The notes under the pieces: generated by a model
The model's database searches: none
Seen by the model: the letters and a program-made list of their open reading frames with translations, nothing else
Told to the model about the DNA's origin: nothing
Translations under genes and position numbers: made by a program
From: an uncultured Faecalibacterium sp.
GTDB lineage: Bacteria > Bacillota > Clostridia > Oscillospirales > Ruminococcaceae
DNA: 22,435 nt
Direction: 5' to 3'
Assembly (NCBI GenBank): GCA_934526125.1
Contig: CAKSZU010000030.1
Span: 1 to 22,435 of the forward strand
Shown here: positions 7,394 through 14,206 of the stretch, piece after piece
Layout of the letters: each line of letters begins with the position of its first letter
How positions within the stretch are numbered: position 1 is the first letter of the stretch

Positions 7394-7982
7394 AATGCTG
7401 GAAGAAACCGCAAACTACCTGCTCAACCACTGCTTCGTGCTGGGCGGCGTGGAGGATCAGCGGGCAAAATACCTCTATGTGCAGGATCACCTGCCGGAAG
7501 TCCGGGCCGTGTTCGCGCCGCTGGGGTATTCGGTGCTGCTGTACCCAGCCCCGCTGCAGGCGGCGGCGCTGGTCAACGGGCACGAGGGCAGTCAGGCCCG
7601 GCTGCTGAAATATGAGAGCATCCTGCTGCTGGTGCTGCGGCTGCTCTACCTGCAGAAGCGGGAAAGCCTTGCCGCCAGCGCCGATCAGGTGCTGGTCACG
7701 GTGGAAGAGGTGCAGACCGAGCTGCAGAAGATGAATCTGCCCCGGCGGCTGGATCAGCTGACGCTGGAAAAGCTGCTGCGCACCCTGCGCCGGTACAATC
7801 TGGCCCGCCCGGTAGGCCGGCTCTCTGGGCTGGACAGCCGGATCGAGGTGTTCCCCACGGTGCTGCTGGCCCTGCCGGACGCGGACCTTGCCGATGCCGC
7901 CGCCGAGAGCGGACGCACCCGGGACGAGCTGGCCCTGTATGAGCGGCCCGAAGGGGAGAACAGCGGGGAGGAAGAAGAATGA
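7377..7982 (+). CDS. jetB: Wadjet-type JetB family protein (DUF6063-like, KITE-like subunit)
   Basis: This 201-residue protein has a winged-helix look, with alternating short helices and strands (KYESILLLVLRLLYLQKRESL, then VTVEEVQTELQKMNLPRRLDQLTLEKLLRTLRRYNLARPV). That arrangement matches the MukE/MksE/JetB KITE proteins that dimerise on the kleisin. Size, order and overlap with jetA and jetC support the assignment. The ATG at 7377 is chosen because GGGAGG ends 9 nt upstream; the in-frame ATG at 7368 directly abuts that Shine-Dalgarno and is less likely. The stop overlaps the jetC start as ATGA, implying translational coupling. The acidic C-terminal tail (EGENSGEEEE) is typical of neither a membrane nor a secreted protein. 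Confidence 0.78.
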   Translation: MAEPNKMLEETANYLLNHCFVLGGVEDQRAKYLYVQDHLPEVRAVFAPLGYSVLLYPAPLQAAALVNGHEGSQARLLKYESILLLVLRLLYLQKRESLAASADQVLVTVEEVQTELQKMNLPRRLDQLTLEKLLRTLRRYNLARPVGRLSGLDSRIEVFPTVLLALPDADLADAAAESGRTRDELALYERPEGENSGEEEE

Positions 7983-10900
7983 TCGAATTAAAGCGGCTGA
8001 AACTCATCAACTGGCACAATTTTGAAAACGTCACCTTCGACTGTGCCCGCCTGACTTATATGATCGGCGTCAATGCCGTGGGCAAGACCACCATTCTGGA
8101 CGCCATCCGCTACTGCCTGACCACCAACCGCAATTTCAATGCGCTGGGCAACAAGAAGAGCGGCCGCACCCTGCAGGGGTCGGTCCACGCCAAGCAGCGC
8201 GGAGAGAACGCTTACCGCCGCCCGGGCCGGACGGTGGCCTACATCGGCATCGAGTTCTGGGATACGGTCAAGCGCACCCCCTTTGTCATCGCCGTCCGGG
8301 TGGAGTCGGAGGGCCCCATGCAGGAGCTTCACCCCGGCGACCAGACCTGGTATCTCTCGGAGGACGGCATCACGCTGGAAAAGCTGCCCTTCATCGACCC
8401 ACGCACCGGCGCGCCCAGCTCCCGGGAGGATTTCAAGCCTGCCGTGGGGCGGCTCTCCTATACCCGCAGCCCCAGCGAAGCCCGGGACCGCATCTGCCGC
8501 GCGCTGGGCATCGGCCGGGCCGCCAGCCCGCTGGGCAAGAAGTTCAATGAGGTGTTCCAGATGGGCACCAGCATGGACGAGATCCCGAATTTCCGGGAGT
8601 TTCTGTATCAGTATATCCTGCCCCAGCCGGAGCTGGATCTGGACGCCCTGCAGGAGGACCGGGTGGAGCTGGAAAATCTCCATGCCGTCCTGGCCGAAGC
8701 CCAGACCCGGGCCGCCGCGCTGGAACAGATCGTGGAATACGGCCGGGAGGCCTCGGACAGGGAGACGGACGCTCTGGTCAACCGGGGTGCCGCCCTGCTG
8801 GCCCGGGCCGAGGCCGATGCCGGAGAGGATGCCGCATGGCAGGGCCATCTGGAGGCGGGCCGCCGCCAGCTGGCAGAGCTGAAAGCCCGGTATGACACCG
8901 CCGGAAGCGCAGAAGCCGAGGCCCGGCAGGCCTATCTGGCCGCCCATGGGGCGGCAGCGGCCGGCGGGGAAGGCCGGGCGCTGGAAGCCCTGACCGAGGA
9001 GCTGGCCCGGAAAAAGCGGACGCTGGATGCCGCCGTCCGGAAGCGGAACGGACTGGAACAGACGGCGGATACCGTCACCGACCTGCTGACCGTGCTGGCC
9101 CGCAGCGGTTTTTCCGTGGAGAAAAAGCTCTGGCCCGTGAACCTGACGGCCGAGGGCCTGCCCGCCCTTTCGGAGGCCCTTGCCGCGGTGGAAAAGCCGC
9201 TGGAAGAGCAGTATTTCGCCGCCCGGCAGGCTTCGGCGGAGCTGGCCCGGGAGCAGGAAGCGCTCCGGGCAGAGCTGAGCGCCGTCTCCGGCGGCAAGTG
9301 GGTCTACCCCCACGGCGATGCCGCCACGAAGGTCCGGGACGCCGTCAACGCCGAGCTGAAGGGCCGGGGCATGACGCCGGACGCCAAGATCTTCTGTGAA
9401 CTGCTGACGGTGGAGGACGAGAGCTGGCAGGACTGCGTGGAAGCCTGCCTCGGGGACCGGCGGTTCGACATTCTGGTGCCGCCCGCCCATTACGCCGCCG
9501 CCAAGAGCGCCTTTGTGGCACTGGGGGACCGGGTGGGGCCCATCAGCCTGCTGGACACCCCGGGCATCCGCAAGGCCAACCGCCGCGCGGACCGGGTCGC
9601 ACCGGACAGCCTTGCGGCCCAGGTCACCAGCGAAAACCCGCTGGCGGCGCAGTATGCCCAGACCATCCTCGGGCGCATCGTCTGCTGCGATACCCCGGAC
9701 ACGCTGGAAAACTACCCCGACAGCGCCACCCGGGACCTGCTGCGGCATCATCCCTTCCGGCTGGAACGTCTGCGCAGCCCCCAGCGGTACATCGGTCTGG
9801 ATGCCCGGAAGGAGCGGGCCGGGGCGCTGGAAGCCCGTCTGGCCGGGCAGGCAGAGCAGGCCGCAGAGGCCGCCCGGACCGAAAAGAGCCTGAAAACAGC
9901 CTATGACCGGTATCGGGACGTTCTGCGGAGCCGGGCGCTGGAACAGCTGGCGGAGCTGTGGGACAGCCGCGCCGCACTGGAAGAAGCACAGGCCGACTGC
10001 GCCGCACAGGAACAGAAGCTGGCCGACTGCCGGGAGAACCCCATGCTGCAGCAGCTCTACCGGGAGGAGGAAGCCCGGGAAGCCGAGTGGGAAGCCGCCC
10101 GGAAGGCCGTGGAGCAGGCGGGCGGAGACATCCGGGTCTGCGAAAAGCAGATCGCATCCTGCGAGGCCGAGCAGAAAAAGGCCGTGGACACCGCCCGGCA
10201 GAGCCGGGAGGCGGCAGATGCCTTCTTCGCAGCGCACCCCCTGCTGGAACCGCTGGCGCAGGAGCGCCGGAAGAGCCTGATGGCAAACGGACGCACCGCC
10301 CGCGCCGCCGCCCAGGCCGCCGAAAAGGCGCAGGCCCGGCTGGACGATCTCCTGCAGGCTTACCTCACCGGTACGCTGGAACCGGCCCAGAAGGCCTACA
10401 ACGAGCGGTATGTCTGCGACTATCCGCTGGGTCTTGCCGGGGTGGAACCGTACCGCGCCCAGCACGAAAGCCTTGTCCGCATCGATCTGGAACGGTACGC
10501 CGCCCGGCTGGAACAGGCCCAGCGGGACTGCAAGGACCGGTTCCGGAAGGATATCCTGTTCCGGATGAAGGACGATATCTTCAATGCCCGCCGCCAGTTC
10601 CGGGAGCTGAACAAGGTGATGGAACAGCTGACCTACGGCGAGGAGGTCTACCGCTTTGAGCTGGAACCCAGCCGGGACCCCCAGCTGGCCGCCTTCTATC
10701 AGGTCATCGTGGACAAGGGCAACCAACAGATGACTGACGGGGACTCGCTGGACAATCTGGCCGCCACGGCCGACCCGGTCTACGAGCGGCAGGTGGACGA
10801 GCTGATGGAAAAGATCATGGCCGATGTGGACGAGAACACCCGCGCCCGGCAGGAGGGCCGCCGCCCCGGCAGCGTCACCCTGTCGGACTATGTGGATTAC

Positions 10901-11317
10901 CGCACCTATCTGGACTATGACATCAAGGTGACCAACACCGTTTCCGGTCAGCAGGCATATCTGTCCCGCGTCAGCCGGGATTCCTCCGGCGGCGAGAACC
11001 AGGCCCCCTTCTATGTGGCCATCTGCGCCTCCCTGCTGCAGATCTACCAGAAGAGCGAGAACAGCATCCGTCTGGTGCTGCTGGACGAGGCCTTCAGCAA
11101 GATGACCAGCGACCGCATCCGCCCCATGATGGAGCTGTTCCGCCGGATGCAGCTGCAGGTGCTGCTGATCTCCACCGTGGAAAAGAGCACGGCCATCCAG
11201 CCCTACTGCGACATTACCTATTCCATCGTGCGCCACGGCGACACCAATGCCATTGCGCCGTTCTACCGGCTGAACGCCCCTGCGGATGCGCCGGAAAAGG
11301 AGACTGAACATGAGTGA
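7979..11317 (+). CDS. jetC: Wadjet-type JetC, SMC-like ATPase
   Basis: This 1112-residue SMC-like motor has all the ABC-head motifs: Walker A GVNAVGKT (residues 30-37) in the context NWHNFENVTF, signature SSGGEN (1002-1007) and Walker B LVLLDEAF with Asp1036 and Glu1037. Two long Ala/Glu/Arg-rich coiled-coil arms flank a globular hinge-like domain at about 440-600 (VEDESWQDCVEACLGDRRFDILVP). JetC dimers with JetA and JetB extrude DNA loops; in complete Wadjet systems this licenses JetD to cut small circular DNA. All ATPase residues look intact, so selection on the motor continues. Its start overlaps jetB (ATGA, after GGGGAGG), and its end overlaps the 77-aa gene by 8 nt. No JetD gene follows. 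Confidence 0.88.
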   Translation: MIELKRLKLINWHNFENVTFDCARLTYMIGVNAVGKTTILDAIRYCLTTNRNFNALGNKKSGRTLQGSVHAKQRGENAYRRPGRTVAYIGIEFWDTVKRTPFVIAVRVESEGPMQELHPGDQTWYLSEDGITLEKLPFIDPRTGAPSSREDFKPAVGRLSYTRSPSEARDRICRALGIGRAASPLGKKFNEVFQMGTSMDEIPNFREFLYQYILPQPELDLDALQEDRVELENLHAVLAEAQTRAAALEQIVEYGREASDRETDALVNRGAALLARAEADAGEDAAWQGHLEAGRRQLAELKARYDTAGSAEAEARQAYLAAHGAAAAGGEGRALEALTEELARKKRTLDAAVRKRNGLEQTADTVTDLLTVLARSGFSVEKKLWPVNLTAEGLPALSEALAAVEKPLEEQYFAARQASAELAREQEALRAELSAVSGGKWVYPHGDAATKVRDAVNAELKGRGMTPDAKIFCELLTVEDESWQDCVEACLGDRRFDILVPPAHYAAAKSAFVALGDRVGPISLLDTPGIRKANRRADRVAPDSLAAQVTSENPLAAQYAQTILGRIVCCDTPDTLENYPDSATRDLLRHHPFRLERLRSPQRYIGLDARKERAGALEARLAGQAEQAAEAARTEKSLKTAYDRYRDVLRSRALEQLAELWDSRAALEEAQADCAAQEQKLADCRENPMLQQLYREEEAREAEWEAARKAVEQAGGDIRVCEKQIASCEAEQKKAVDTARQSREAADAFFAAHPLLEPLAQERRKSLMANGRTARAAAQAAEKAQARLDDLLQAYLTGTLEPAQKAYNERYVCDYPLGLAGVEPYRAQHESLVRIDLERYAARLEQAQRDCKDRFRKDILFRMKDDIFNARRQFRELNKVMEQLTYGEEVYRFELEPSRDPQLAAFYQVIVDKGNQQMTDGDSLDNLAATADPVYERQVDELMEKIMADVDENTRARQEGRRPGSVTLSDYVDYRTYLDYDIKVTNTVSGQQAYLSRVSRDSSGGENQAPFYVAICASLLQIYQKSENSIRLVLLDEAFSKMTSDRIRPMMELFRRMQLQVLLISTVEKSTAIQPYCDITYSIVRHGDTNAIAPFYRLNAPADAPEKETEHE

Positions 11318-11543
11318 CACCTTTGCAAAATTCTGGTTGTTTGCCACCCACTGGACCAAACTGGACACCTTCGACACCGAGGAGGAACTCAACGACGAGC
11401 TGGAACTGCTCCAGCGCCAGAGCCTGCCCACCAAGGTGCGCCAGATGACGGACAAGGAGGGCAAGGAACAGTTCGTCCTCTACGTCAAGCAGGCCGACCG
11501 GGACTATGCCCGCTACTGCACCGGCTGGCGTCCCGGGATGTAA
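11310..11543 (+). CDS. Small 77-residue protein of unknown family in the jet operon
   Basis: The ATG at 11310 has AAGGAG 7 nt upstream and overlaps the jetC stop by 8 nt, which argues for a translated, coupled gene. The protein is soluble and charged. It begins MSDTFAKFWLFATHWTKLD, followed by an acidic helix (EEELNDELELLQR) and a basic/aromatic second half with KEQFVLYVKQADRDYARYC. I recognise no domain. It is far too short to be JetD (about 350-400 aa) and has no Toprim-like acidic motif. It could be an accessory subunit of the SMC complex, or a passenger belonging to the MATE gene 12 bp downstream. Its length and lack of a membrane segment exclude a transporter fragment. Confidence 0.75.
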   Translation: MSDTFAKFWLFATHWTKLDTFDTEEELNDELELLQRQSLPTKVRQMTDKEGKEQFVLYVKQADRDYARYCTGWRPGM

Positions 11544-11555
11544 CAAGGAGTACCC

Positions 11556-12908
11556 ATGTCCAAGCAAACCATCCAATTGTCCGATCACTTTGACTACTCC
11601 CGGCTGATCCGGTTCGTGCTGCCCTGCATCGGCACCATGCTGTTCACGTCCATCTACGGCATCGTGGACGGCCTGTGCGTCTCGAATTTCGTGGGCAAGA
11701 CGGCCTTTGCAGCCGTCAACCTCATCATGCCGCTGCCCATGCTCATCGGCACCATCGGTTTTATGCTGGGCACCGGCGGCAGCGCCATCGTGGGCATTAC
11801 CCTGGGCGAGGGCGATGAGCAGAAGGCCGACCGGTATTTCAGCATGTTCCTGATCACGGCGGTCGCTGCGGGCATCGTGTTCACGATCCTGGGCCTGCTC
11901 GTCATCAAGCCGGTGGCGGAGATGCTGGGTGCCAAAGGCGAAATGCTGGACTACGCCCTGCGGTACGGCCGCATCCTGCTGGTGAGCCTGCCGACCTACA
12001 TCCTGCAGAATATGTTCCAGAGCTTCTTCGTCACCGCCGAAAAGCCGAATCTGGGCTTCTACTTCACGGTGGGGGCAGGCTGCACCAACATGGTGCTGGA
12101 CGTCGTGCTGGTGGGCGGGCTCCGCTGGGGCGTGGAGGGTGCTGCCATCGCCACCTTCCTCAGCCAGATCGTGGGCGGCCTGCTGCCGCTGTCCTACTTC
12201 CTGGACCGGAAGAACACCAGCCGCATCCACCTCGGAAAGACCCGCTTCGAGGGCCGCGTCCTGCTGAACGCCTGCATCAACGGCTCCTCCGAGCTGATGA
12301 CCAGCCTGTCCATGTCGCTGGTGAATATCCTGTACAACTACCAGCTGCTCCGCTTTGCGGGGGAAAACGGCGTGGCCGCTTACGGCGTCATCATGTATGC
12401 AGCCTTCCTGTTCGTGGCCGTGTTCGTGGGCTATGCCGTGGGCAGCGCCCCCATCGTCAGCTACCACTACGGTGCCCGCAACCGCCGGGAGGTCAACAAC
12501 CTTTACCGCAAGAGCCTGAAGCTGATCGCGGTGGTGGCCGTGCTGCTGACCGTTGCTTCCATGTTCCTCATCCCCTATGTGGCCAGCTTCTTCGTTGGCT
12601 ACGACGCCGACCTGCTGACTCTGACCACCCGGGCTTTCCGGCTGTACGGGCTGAGCTTCCTCATCATGGGGTTCAACGTCTATGCCTCGTCCTTCTTCAC
12701 GGCACTGGGGGACGGCGTGACCAGCGCGCTGATCTCCTTCCTGCGGACACTGCTGTTCCAGGTGGCCGCCGTCCTGCTGCTGCCCATGGTGCTGGGGCTT
12801 GACGGCATCTGGCTGGCCGTCACGGTCTCGGAGCTGGCCGCCCTGGCCGTCAGCATCGGGATGTTCCTGACCAAAGATAAAGTGTTCCATTACCGCTGCG
12901 CAGAATGA
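11556..12908 (+). CDS. MATE family multidrug/toxin efflux protein
   Basis: This 450-residue, 12-helix inner-membrane antiporter of the MATE (multi-antimicrobial extrusion) family resembles the MepA/DinF-type branch. The N-terminal signature IDGLCVSNFVGKTAFAAVNLIMPLPMLI and the repeated GTGGSAIVGITLGEGDEQKAD element are typical, and the second six-helix half starts near residue 230. Such proteins export cationic drugs or metabolites using Na+ or H+ gradients; the substrate here is unknown. The ATG at 11556 follows AAGGAG and lies 12 bp after the 77-aa gene, with no terminator between, so it is probably the last gene of the jet operon. A 20-bp hairpin terminator follows. Confidence 0.9.
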   Translation: MSKQTIQLSDHFDYSRLIRFVLPCIGTMLFTSIYGIVDGLCVSNFVGKTAFAAVNLIMPLPMLIGTIGFMLGTGGSAIVGITLGEGDEQKADRYFSMFLITAVAAGIVFTILGLLVIKPVAEMLGAKGEMLDYALRYGRILLVSLPTYILQNMFQSFFVTAEKPNLGFYFTVGAGCTNMVLDVVLVGGLRWGVEGAAIATFLSQIVGGLLPLSYFLDRKNTSRIHLGKTRFEGRVLLNACINGSSELMTSLSMSLVNILYNYQLLRFAGENGVAAYGVIMYAAFLFVAVFVGYAVGSAPIVSYHYGARNRREVNNLYRKSLKLIAVVAVLLTVASMFLIPYVASFFVGYDADLLTLTTRAFRLYGLSFLIMGFNVYASSFFTALGDGVTSALISFLRTLLFQVAAVLLLPMVLGLDGIWLAVTVSELAALAVSIGMFLTKDKVFHYRCAE

Positions 12909-12911
12909 TCC

Positions 12912-12961
12912 AAAAGCAAAGAGACTCTCCGCCCAAAAAACGGAGAGTCTCTTTGCTTTTT
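12912..12961 (+). terminator. Strong intrinsic terminator ending the jet-MATE operon
   Basis: A perfect 20-bp stem (12912-12931 with 12941-12960) with loop CCCAAAAAA ends in CTTTTT. The base of its right arm also supplies the TTGCTT used as -35 by the following small-peptide promoter. Confidence 0.92.
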
Positions 12962-12980
12962 CAGGATGGTATGTTATACT
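12953..12980 (+). promoter_or_regulatory. Promoter of the small-peptide (candidate toxin) mRNA
   Basis: -35 TTGCTT (12953-12958), 16-nt spacer, -10 TATACT (12975-12980) preceded by TGT (extended -10). Start of transcription is expected near 12987. The -35 sits in the terminator of the upstream operon. Confidence 0.65.
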
Positions 12981-12992
12981 CTGGATGCTGCC

Positions 12993-13020
12993 CCTTTCCA
13001 TTCTGGCAACAGATGGGAGG
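12993..13020 (+). promoter_or_regulatory. Predicted 5' UTR hairpin covering the ribosome binding site
   Basis: CCTT-T-CCAT (12993-13001, one bulged T) can pair with ATGGGAGG (13013-13020), placing most of the GGGAGGTGA Shine-Dalgarno in a stem. Type I toxin mRNAs such as fst are known to mask their ribosome binding site in this way. Confidence 0.5.
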
Positions 13021-13056
13021 TGAGACCGATGTACACTATAGTGGAAAATGTAATTG
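13020..13056 (+). repeat. Split direct repeat, copy 1 (over the toxin start codon)
   Basis: Blocks GTGAGACCGAT, TATAGTGGAAAA and TAATTG, separated by 6 and 2 nt. It spans the end of the Shine-Dalgarno, the ATG at 13029 and the first nine codons of the peptide. Copy 2 is at 13176-13209. Confidence 0.9.
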
Positions 13057-13112
13057 TAGCCGTCGCAGCAGCTGTGATCGCTCATTACATCTGCAAGTGG
13101 CTTGACGGTTAA
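13029..13112 (+). CDS. 27-residue hydrophobic peptide, candidate Fst/Ldr-like type I toxin
   Basis: The ATG at 13029 follows an excellent GGGAGGTGA site. The product, MYTIVENVIVAVAAAVIAHY then ICKWLDG, has an uninterrupted hydrophobic helix of about 20 residues followed by a short polar tail. A transmembrane helix ending in W-L-[D/N] plus charged residues is the hallmark of the Fst/Ldr group of type I toxins, which insert in the membrane of their own host. The gene has its own promoter and terminator, a hairpin over the ribosome binding site, and an antisense transcription unit opposite its 3' end. Toxicity is inferred; a leader or regulatory peptide is the alternative. Confidence 0.7.
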   Translation: MYTIVENVIVAVAAAVIAHYICKWLDG

Positions 13113-13136
13113 CAACAGGGCCAGCAAGCACGAGAA

Positions 13137-13175
13137 GACCCCCTCGGAGATTCCGCCTCCGAGGGGGTCGTTTTT
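13137..13175. terminator. Shared terminator of toxin mRNA and antisense RNA
   Basis: A perfect 13-bp stem GACCCCCTCGGAG / CTCCGAGGGGGTC (13137-13149 with 13157-13169), 7-nt loop, then GTTTTT on the plus strand. On the minus strand the stem is followed only by TTCTCG, so termination leftward may be less efficient. Confidence 0.85.
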
Positions 13176-13209
13176 GTGAGACCGATTAGCTATAGTGGAA
13201 AACTAATTG
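13176..13209 (+). repeat. Split direct repeat, copy 2 (5' part of antisense RNA)
   Basis: The same three blocks as copy 1 are present (11/11, 12/12 and 6/6 identical), with spacers of 4 and 1 nt instead of 6 and 2. The start codon is lost, and it lies just outside the toxin mRNA terminator. Confidence 0.9.
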
Positions 13210-13218
13210 CCTGATTCC

Positions 13219-13246
13219 AGTATATGCAGATCTGGAAAAAAGTCAA
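13219..13246 (-). promoter_or_regulatory. Promoter of the antisense RNA
   Basis: On the minus strand: -35 TTGACT (13241-13246), 16-nt spacer, -10 TATACT (13219-13224). The -10 and spacer length equal those of the toxin promoter. Confidence 0.7.
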
Positions 13247-13267
13247 TAGGCCGGTGCAAAAATTCAA

Positions 13268-14029
13268 TTATTCGTCAAAATCGAACGCCACGAACTCGCA
13301 GTTGCGGATGCCGGCGGCGGCGTACTCCTCATTGGTCATATCGCGGAAGTAGGACTGCACCACCCGGGCGATGCCGTTGTGGGCCACCAGCAGATAGGTG
13401 TGGTCCCGATCGGCCCGGAGTTCGTCCAGCAGGTTGTAGATGCGCTGGGCCAGCTGCATCATGCTCTCGCCGCCGGTGTAGCGGTCGGCAAAGTGGGTCT
13501 TGGAGATGCGGAACTCCTCCCCGTCCCGCGGGGTGCCCTCGTAGCGGCCGAAACACTGTTCCCGCAGGCGGGGCTCGCACCGGGCGGGCCAGCCGGTGGC
13601 GTCCGCAATGGCCTTTGCGGTGTCCGCGGCCCGGGACAGGGGCGAGTAGAGGATCTCATCGATCTGCAGGCCGCTGTCCCGCAGCTTTTCGCCCAGCTCC
13701 CGGGCCTGTGCCCGGCCTTTTTCGGTCAGGGGGCTGTCGGTCATGCCGCAGATCTTGTTCTCCACGTTCCACACGGTCTCGCCGTGGCGGGTGAAGTAGA
13801 CGCGGTGCCTGGCCCGGGCCAGGGTATGGCCCGTCAGGGTCACGGAGTCGCCCTCGTTGATATTCAGCCGGGTCAGCTCGGCGTCCGGATAAGCAAGGAC
13901 CCGGCGGCTGCCCTCCGCATCCTCCAGAAGGACGTCGCAGAGAACGGGCTGGCCCTCGGGCAGCTCCTCGCAGCCGTACAGCTGCTCATCAATGCGCAAA
14001 ACACGGTAAACTGCAGATTCCATGCTCAT
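13268..14029 (-). CDS. Histidine phosphatase (phosphoglycerate mutase-like) with N-terminal extension
   Basis: This 253-residue protein carries a complete histidine-phosphatase domain from about residue 76. It has RHGET with catalytic His82, SPLSRA with Arg133, a proton-donor region LREQCFGRYEG (Glu157) and VAHNGIAR with His217. The family removes phosphate from small metabolites such as phosphoglycerate, cobalamin or nucleotide intermediates; the substrate cannot be read from sequence. Residues 1-75 are an added beta-rich segment (VLCDVLLEDAEGSRRVLAYPD, then NINEGDSVTLTGH) not usual in GpmB/CobC proteins. The ATG at 14029 has AAAGGAG close upstream; an in-frame ATG six bases later is also possible. 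It is divergent from the LysR gene, and its end lies against the antisense RNA promoter of the toxin-like locus. Confidence 0.88.
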   Translation of the reverse strand: MSMESAVYRVLRIDEQLYGCEELPEGQPVLCDVLLEDAEGSRRVLAYPDAELTRLNINEGDSVTLTGHTLARARHRVYFTRHGETVWNVENKICGMTDSPLTEKGRAQARELGEKLRDSGLQIDEILYSPLSRAADTAKAIADATGWPARCEPRLREQCFGRYEGTPRDGEEFRISKTHFADRYTGGESMMQLAQRIYNLLDELRADRDHTYLLVAHNGIARVVQSYFRDMTNEEYAAAGIRNCEFVAFDFDE

Positions 14030-14098
14030 GGTTGCTCCTTTATAGGATCCTGCTCCTGCGCTGTACCCGGCAGGAGGATCTTGACTTTATTATAAGAC

Positions 14099-14127
14099 AT
14101 TATAAAGCGCCGGGGAACGGCCGTCAA
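14099..14127 (-). promoter_or_regulatory. Promoter of the histidine phosphatase gene
   Basis: On the minus strand: -35 TTGACG (14122-14127), 17-nt spacer, -10 TATAAT (14099-14104). Its -35 is only 3 bp from the -35 of the divergent LysR promoter. Confidence 0.8.
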
Positions 14128-14130
14128 TGC

Positions 14131-14160
14131 TTGACAGCCCTGCGGCCCACCTGATAAAAT
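14131..14160 (+). promoter_or_regulatory. Promoter of the LysR regulator gene
   Basis: -35 TTGACA (14131-14136), 18-nt spacer, -10 TAAAAT (14155-14160) preceded by TGA (extended -10). With the opposite promoter it forms a back-to-back pair centred on the small inverted repeat TCAA-TGC-TTGA at 14124-14134. Confidence 0.75.
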
Positions 14161-14206
14161 AGTAACAATGTGTGCAGAAATGAAACAGCCGGAAGGAGAG
14201 AAGCCC

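Larger units (their letters stand above)
13137..13212 (-). ncRNA. Predicted ~76-nt antisense RNA (antitoxin of par-like module)
   Basis: The minus-strand promoter at 13219-13246 would start this RNA near 13212. It is read leftward through repeat copy 2 and then the shared hairpin. Because copy 2 repeats the region around the toxin start codon, the RNA carries a sequence complementary to the ribosome binding site and start of the toxin mRNA. It also carries the full complement of the terminator hairpin. This is the logic of RNA II in the par system of plasmid pAD1. Confidence 0.6.

Noticed and set aside
7988..11464. A 1158-codon open frame on the minus strand opposite jetC
   Set aside because: It is a shadow of the high-GC jetC gene: low-complexity Gly/Leu/Gln/Pro-rich sequence, no domain, no ribosome binding site, and it crosses into other genes.
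11310..11543. The 77-aa protein as a truncated JetD
   Set aside because: It lacks any Toprim-like acidic motif and has its own ribosome binding site; nothing in it resembles a piece of a ~380-aa nuclease.
11214..13127. A 637-codon minus-strand open frame opposite the MATE gene and the small-peptide locus
   Set aside because: It is His/Gln/Asp-rich and domain-free, runs through a 20-bp terminator and mirrors the codon pattern of the sense gene.
13137..13175. A CRISPR-like repeat formed by the copies at 13020 and 13176
   Set aside because: There are only two copies, they have unequal internal spacing, and a gene and a terminator lie between them; they fit antisense pairing repeats instead. 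No CRISPR array or cas gene is in the window.
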